Assembly: GCA_018263405.1 (NCBI GenBank)
Contig: JAANXG010000107.1
Coordinates: 1-9,619 of the forward strand
Origin: Gammaproteobacteria bacterium
Lineage (GTDB): Bacteria; Pseudomonadota; Gammaproteobacteria; Arenicellales; JAANXG01
DNA length: 9,619 nucleotides
Reading direction: 5' to 3'
The stretch's first letter is position 1, and every line of letters begins with the position of its first letter. The notes under the pieces were generated by a model. That model worked only from the letters and a program-made list of their open reading frames with translations. It was not told the origin of the DNA and did no database searches. Below are positions 6,277 to 9,619 of this stretch, piece by piece. Position numbers and translations under genes: made by a program.

Positions 6277-7515
6277 GTGCTTCCCGTTTTCATCGGCCTG
6301 CGCTATACCCGCGCTAAACGCCGTAATCATTTCATTTCGTTTATTACTCTTATCGCGATGCTCGGGATCGCTCTCGGCGTATGGGCGCTGATCACTGTTT
6401 TATCGATTATGAACGGCTTCGAACAGGAACTGCGTGACCGGATTCTGGGTGTGGCCTCGCATGTCACGATCACGGGAACCAGCGGGAGCCTGGCGGGCTG
6501 GGGGCGGTTGGGAGAGCGCGTCGCACGAATGCCGGATGTTACCGGCGTAGCGCCCTATGTGCATGGACAGGGAATGCTGAGTAAGGGAAAGAACGTATCC
6601 GGCGCCATCATCAGGGGCGTGCTGCCCGCTGTGGAATCGGCGGTCTCCGACGTCGGGAAAAACATGGAAAAAGGCCGTGTCGGTACACTGGAGAGCGGCG
6701 AATACCGGATAATCGTTGGCAGCGCACTGGCGCGTTCCCTGGATTTGGATATCGGTTCGAAAGTTATTGTCGTTGCCCCCAAGGGCCAAATTACGCCGGC
6801 CGGCATGCTGCCGAGACTGCGGCGGTTCACGGTCAGCGGCATCTTCAAGATCGGTATGTACGAGTACGACAGCGGACTGGCTTTGATCCATCTTAACGAC
6901 GCCCGCAAACTGTACCAGACCGGCCAAAGAGTAACGGGGCTGCGTCTGAAATTGGATGAGGTATTCGATGCACCGCTGGTCCGCAACGCTCTGGCTAACT
7001 CGCTGGAACCCGGATTCTATATCAGCGACTGGACCCGTAAACACCGAAATTTCTTTCGCGCGCTAAAAATCGAAAAGCGGGTGATGTTCATCATTCTGTT
7101 CTTAATTGTGGCCGTAGCGGCGTTCAATATTGTTTCCACGCTCGTAATGGTCGTGACCGACAAGCGATCGGACATCGCAATTCTGCGCACCCTTGGCCTG
7201 CGGCCACTGGGCGTAATGGGAATTTTTATTGTCCAGGGCATGATTATCGGCGTGATCGGAACACTGCTGGGCGGACTTACCGGTGTGATTACAGCGCTTA
7301 ATATCGAAACGCTGGTTCCGTTTCTGGAAAGATTATTCGATGTGCAGTTTTTCCCGGCGGATGTCTACGTGATCAGTGATTTTCCAGCGGACATGCACTG
7401 GCAAGACGTGTTCGTCGTTATGCTGGCATCGCTGTCCATGAGCGCCGTAGCCACACTGTATCCCGCGTTCCGTGCGTCTCGGACCCACCCCGCGGAAGCG
7501 TTACGATACGAATGA
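6277..7515 (+). CDS. lolC: Lipoprotein-releasing ABC transporter permease, LolC/LolE family
   Basis: This inner-membrane permease extracts mature outer-membrane lipoproteins from the inner membrane and passes them to the periplasmic chaperone LolA, driven by LolD. The 412-residue product starts with the family opening FIGLRYTRAKRRNHFISFI. It has a first membrane helix at about 22-47, a large periplasmic domain to about 265, and three C-terminal helices (about 268-292, 313-338, 376-396). The segment GQITPAGMLPRLRRF (170-184) aligns with the LolC hook that receives LolA. SDIAILRTLGLRP (298-310) is the typical cytoplasmic stretch that contacts the ATPase. The start is GTG 6277, with no in-frame ATG nearby and a weak binding site, 27 nt after lysS. 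No lolE follows lolD, so it may act as a LolF-type homodimer; the symbol lolC is used for the family. Confidence 0.9.
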   Translation: MLPVFIGLRYTRAKRRNHFISFITLIAMLGIALGVWALITVLSIMNGFEQELRDRILGVASHVTITGTSGSLAGWGRLGERVARMPDVTGVAPYVHGQGMLSKGKNVSGAIIRGVLPAVESAVSDVGKNMEKGRVGTLESGEYRIIVGSALARSLDLDIGSKVIVVAPKGQITPAGMLPRLRRFTVSGIFKIGMYEYDSGLALIHLNDARKLYQTGQRVTGLRLKLDEVFDAPLVRNALANSLEPGFYISDWTRKHRNFFRALKIEKRVMFIILFLIVAVAAFNIVSTLVMVVTDKRSDIAILRTLGLRPLGVMGIFIVQGMIIGVIGTLLGGLTGVITALNIETLVPFLERLFDVQFFPADVYVISDFPADMHWQDVFVVMLASLSMSAVATLYPAFRASRTHPAEALRYE

Positions 7516-8201
7516 GTGCTGAAACGGTATTGGATTGCCGGGATCTGGTAAAACGATTCGATCAGGGCCGCTTAAAAGTGGACGTTCTACTCGGCCTGGA
7601 ACTGGATATTTACCAAGGCGAGCAACTGGCGATTGTCGGTGCTTCGGGATCCGGGAAAAGCACCTTGTTACATTTACTCGGCGGGTTGGATACGCCTTCC
7701 GCCGGTCGCGTCCGGGTAAAGGGTACGGATATTTTTGCGCTTTCCGACACGTTACGCGGAGATCTGCGCAACCGGTACTTGGGTTTTGTGTACCAGTTTC
7801 ATCACCTGCTGCCGGAATTCACTGCATTAGAGAACGTAATGATGCCCTTGTTGGTACGGGGGGACCAGCGTCGTGTCTCTGCCGGTCGGGCCCGCTCCTG
7901 CCTCGAGGAAGTCGGCTTGGGCGATCGCCTGGACCACAAACCGGGCGAATTATCCGGCGGAGAACGCCAGCGCGCCGCCGTGGCGCGGGCCATCGTGACG
8001 CGTCCGGGCTGCATTCTCGCCGACGAACCGACCGGCAACCTGGACGGGAAAACCGCGGAGATAGTTTACGGATTGATGCTGGAATTGAACCGTGAACTCG
8101 GCACCAGCCTGGTCGTTGTCACCCACGATCGCGAACGCGCTTCCCGCATGGACCGCGTTCTGGAACTGCAGGACGGGCGGCTCATTCCTTTGCCGCGGTA
8201 G
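7512..8201 (+). CDS. lolD: Lipoprotein-releasing ABC transporter ATPase LolD
   Basis: LolD is the cytoplasmic ATPase that powers lipoprotein release by the Lol permease. The 229-residue product has Walker A GASGSGKST (43-51), a Q-loop YQFHHLLPEF (94-103) typical of the LolD/MacB group, the signature LSGGERQRAAVARA (147-160), Walker B ILADEP (168-173) with the D-loop GNLDG, and the switch histidine in VVVTHD (201-206). Its ATG (7512-7514) overlaps the lolC stop (7513-7515) in ATGA, which points to translational coupling and matched subunit amounts. The neighbouring permease separates it from the otherwise similar MacB and FtsE ATPases. Confidence 0.96.
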   Translation: MSAETVLDCRDLVKRFDQGRLKVDVLLGLELDIYQGEQLAIVGASGSGKSTLLHLLGGLDTPSAGRVRVKGTDIFALSDTLRGDLRNRYLGFVYQFHHLLPEFTALENVMMPLLVRGDQRRVSAGRARSCLEEVGLGDRLDHKPGELSGGERQRAAVARAIVTRPGCILADEPTGNLDGKTAEIVYGLMLELNRELGTSLVVVTHDRERASRMDRVLELQDGRLIPLPR

Positions 8202-8242
8202 TTTCCGTCTACCCGGCGGGACGATGGTACGCTCGCACAATC

Positions 8243-8258
8243 CGACCCACCCGGGTCG
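8243..8258. terminator. Possible terminator hairpin between convergent lolD and the DUF2062 gene
   Basis: CGACCC (8243-8248) and GGGTCG (8253-8258) form a 6-bp GC-rich stem with a 4-nt loop. On the plus strand only a short GTTTT (8263-8267) follows, a few bases away. The site lies in the 80-nt gap between convergent genes, where a terminator is expected, but the U-tract is poor and the call is tentative. Confidence 0.25.
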
Positions 8259-8281
8259 AATGGTTTTGATGCGAATGCCTG

Positions 8282-8797
8282 CTAATTCTGTTTAAGTTTA
8301 GTGCGTCGTCTCCGATCCGCTCGCTCGGAGCGAATCTTCAGGCGCCACAATCCTTTGATGGTCATATAACCGCAGGCGCCGGCTATTACCCCGAAAATCA
8401 AGCACCCGATCCATAGAGCCGCCAGCGATTCGATCAGCACGCTCATGGTGACCTGATCGGCGGCCGCCGTTTCCTTGTCCAGTATCCATGAGCCCAGGAG
8501 GTAGGCGGGGGTATAGAGCGGTATCCAGCTGACCGGGTTGGAAATCCATACCCATGCAACGGCCAGTGGCAGGTTCCCGCTGAACCAGATCGCGCCCAGC
8601 GCCGCTGCCAGCATTTCGAAGGGCATGGGCAGAAACGCGCAGAACAATCCGATAGCGGTCGCGTTGGCGACGGATCTGCGGTTGAAGTGCCAGAGATTGG
8701 GATTGTGCAGGGCGTTGCCGAATATCTGCAGGTACCGGTGGGCGAGCACTTGTTTCTTCGTGAGCAGCCAGCTTGGCTTTCTTGTGTTCCGGGGCAT
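8282..8797 (-). CDS. DUF2062 domain membrane protein of unknown function
   Basis: The 171-residue product (from ATG 8795-8797) begins MPRNTRKPSWLLTKKQ. It contains the family hallmark HNPNLWHFNRRSVANATAIG (31-50), then GLFCAFLPMPFEM and SNPVSWIPLYTPAYLLGSW (86-104). Hydrophobic spans lie at about 43-70, 74-104 and 125-148, and the C-terminus is strongly basic (ERADRRRRTKLKQ), probably cytoplasmic. An in-frame GTG 8819-8821 would add eight residues; the ATG is preferred because homologues open MPR. Family members often sit beside comEC or lol genes in gammaproteobacteria, but their role is not established, and none is claimed here. It is transcribed convergently to lolD and divergently from comEC. 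Confidence 0.88.
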   Translation of the reverse strand: MPRNTRKPSWLLTKKQVLAHRYLQIFGNALHNPNLWHFNRRSVANATAIGLFCAFLPMPFEMLAAALGAIWFSGNLPLAVAWVWISNPVSWIPLYTPAYLLGSWILDKETAAADQVTMSVLIESLAALWIGCLIFGVIAGACGYMTIKGLWRLKIRSERADRRRRTKLKQN

Positions 8798-8855
8798 GGG
8801 CTGATACTTTACGCGCAGCACGGCGGCGGGGTGCCGCGTAAACAGGGAGTATTTT
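8798..8855. promoter_or_regulatory. Divergent intergenic region between the DUF2062 gene and comEC
   Basis: These 58 bases separate two divergent start codons and would have to hold or border both promoters. AGGGAG (8844-8849) sits 6 nt before the comEC GTG and is its likely ribosome binding site. No clear -10/-35 pair or competence-regulator site was recognised. Confidence 0.4.
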
Positions 8856-9619
8856 GTGACAAGGATTGGTACATTTTATATTCAGGTAATACTGTTCGCG
8901 GTCGGAACAGGCGCTGCCCAGTTTTCACCCGTTCTCATTCCAGTCTGGTCGCTGATACTAGCGGCCATTTTTGTTGCCCCGTGCTTTTTGCTCTCCGGTC
9001 TCCGGCCCGTCGCCGTACTACTAATCGGCGTTTTGTGGGCCCTTTTGCGGGCCGATCTGGCGTTGGACGACGAGTGGCCGTCGGCACTCGAGGGCCGTGA
9101 TGTCGTGTTAATTGGGACCATTGCCGGTCTCCCGGAGCGGGGCGAACGTTACCTGAAGTTTGACCTCGATGTCGAGCGAGCGCGTTTCGACAACCAGCCG
9201 GTGGGTTTCACCGGCCGGGTTCGTCTTCGCTGGTATGACGCACCTAAACGCGCGTATGCCCAATTGAAGTCGGCTTCGAAGTGGTCTTTGACGGCGCGTC
9301 TCAAGCAGCCTCATGGTTACTACAACCCGGGGGGTTTTGATTACGAGGCGTACCTTTATCGACAGAGCGTCCGCGCGACCGGGTACATTCGCGAAGCGAA
9401 AGCAAATACACGGCTGGTCGGGGCGGATGGGGGATCGCTTCAATCGCTCCGTCAGGTGTTGCGGGATGGCCTCGATAAATCCATGGAACACGTCCGCTAC
9501 CGCGGGCTGTTGCGGGCGTTGGCACTGGGAGATCGGTCATCGATATCGAATTTCGAATGGAACACCCTGCGTGCTACCGGAACCAGTCACCTCATCGCTA
9601 TATCGGGATTGCATGTCGG
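8856..9619 (+). CDS. comEC: DNA internalization / competence protein ComEC (Rec2), 5' part
   Basis: ComEC is the inner-membrane channel that carries one DNA strand into the cytoplasm during natural transformation. The frame opens at GTG 8856 after AGGGAG and stays open for 254 codons to the window edge; the first in-frame ATG comes only at 9483. Hydrophobic N-terminal helices (about residues 7-66) lead to the DUF4131-type soluble domain (about 75-185) with the hallmark HGYYNPGGFDYEAYLYRQSV. The start of the Competence domain follows, ending at GTSHLIAISGLHVG, the strongly conserved entry to the channel core. The remaining channel helices and the usual C-terminal metallo-beta-lactamase-like domain lie beyond the edge. 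Nothing visible suggests the gene is broken. Confidence 0.92.
   Translation, partial: MTRIGTFYIQVILFAVGTGAAQFSPVLIPVWSLILAAIFVAPCFLLSGLRPVAVLLIGVLWALLRADLALDDEWPSALEGRDVVLIGTIAGLPERGERYLKFDLDVERARFDNQPVGFTGRVRLRWYDAPKRAYAQLKSASKWSLTARLKQPHGYYNPGGFDYEAYLYRQSVRATGYIREAKANTRLVGADGGSLQSLRQVLRDGLDKSMEHVRYRGLLRALALGDRSSISNFEWNTLRATGTSHLIAISGLHV

Noticed and set aside
8687..9100. Plus-strand open frame (137 codons) spanning the start of the DUF2062 gene and of comEC
   Set aside because: It overlaps two recognisable genes in other frames and its translation shows no domain. The comEC frame starting at 8856 carries the conserved motifs.

Overview
The window reads as a chromosomal segment of a free-living gammaproteobacterium. 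The protein sequences run close to Enterobacteria- or Pseudomonas-type homologues. The order prfB-lysS followed by lolC-lolD, a DUF2062 gene and comEC recalls chromosomes of the purple-sulfur / Chromatiales side of the class. That placement comes from remembered gene order and was not tested by a search. No tRNA, rRNA or CRISPR array was seen.

Region 1 (1-539) has no gene and is packed with palindromic repeats. In order these are: a 44-bp dyad (21-64); a 22-bp sequence repeated in tandem with strong stem potential (104-151); a 171-bp inverted-repeat element (184-354) flanked by an exact 8-bp direct repeat; and a 135-bp inverted-repeat element (365-499) flanked by an exact 6-bp direct repeat. 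The last two look like small non-autonomous insertions (MITE-like). The inner flanking repeats of the two overlap, so one probably landed at the edge of the other. This cluster sits directly upstream of pntA and is the most unusual part of the window.

Region 2 (540-3519) holds pntA and pntB, the two subunits of the membrane-bound proton-translocating NAD(P) transhydrogenase, 10 nt apart. Together they use the proton gradient to make NADPH from NADH.

Region 3 (3629-6249) holds prfB and lysS. prfB (release factor 2) is split by an in-frame UGA and needs a +1 programmed frameshift; every element of the classic signal is present. lysS encodes a class II lysyl-tRNA synthetase. This translation pair is conserved in many gammaproteobacteria.

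Region 4 (6277-8201) holds lolC and lolD, with overlapping stop and start, for the inner-membrane lipoprotein-releasing ABC transporter. No second permease gene (lolE) follows, so a single LolF-type permease homodimer is possible.

Region 5 (8282-9619) has a DUF2062 membrane protein on the minus strand, convergent with lolD and divergent from comEC. The comEC gene uses a GTG start and runs off the right edge; it encodes the DNA-uptake channel of natural transformation.

The genes are core housekeeping genes. No novel multi-gene system is visible, and the part worth following up is the nested repeat cluster upstream of pntA.
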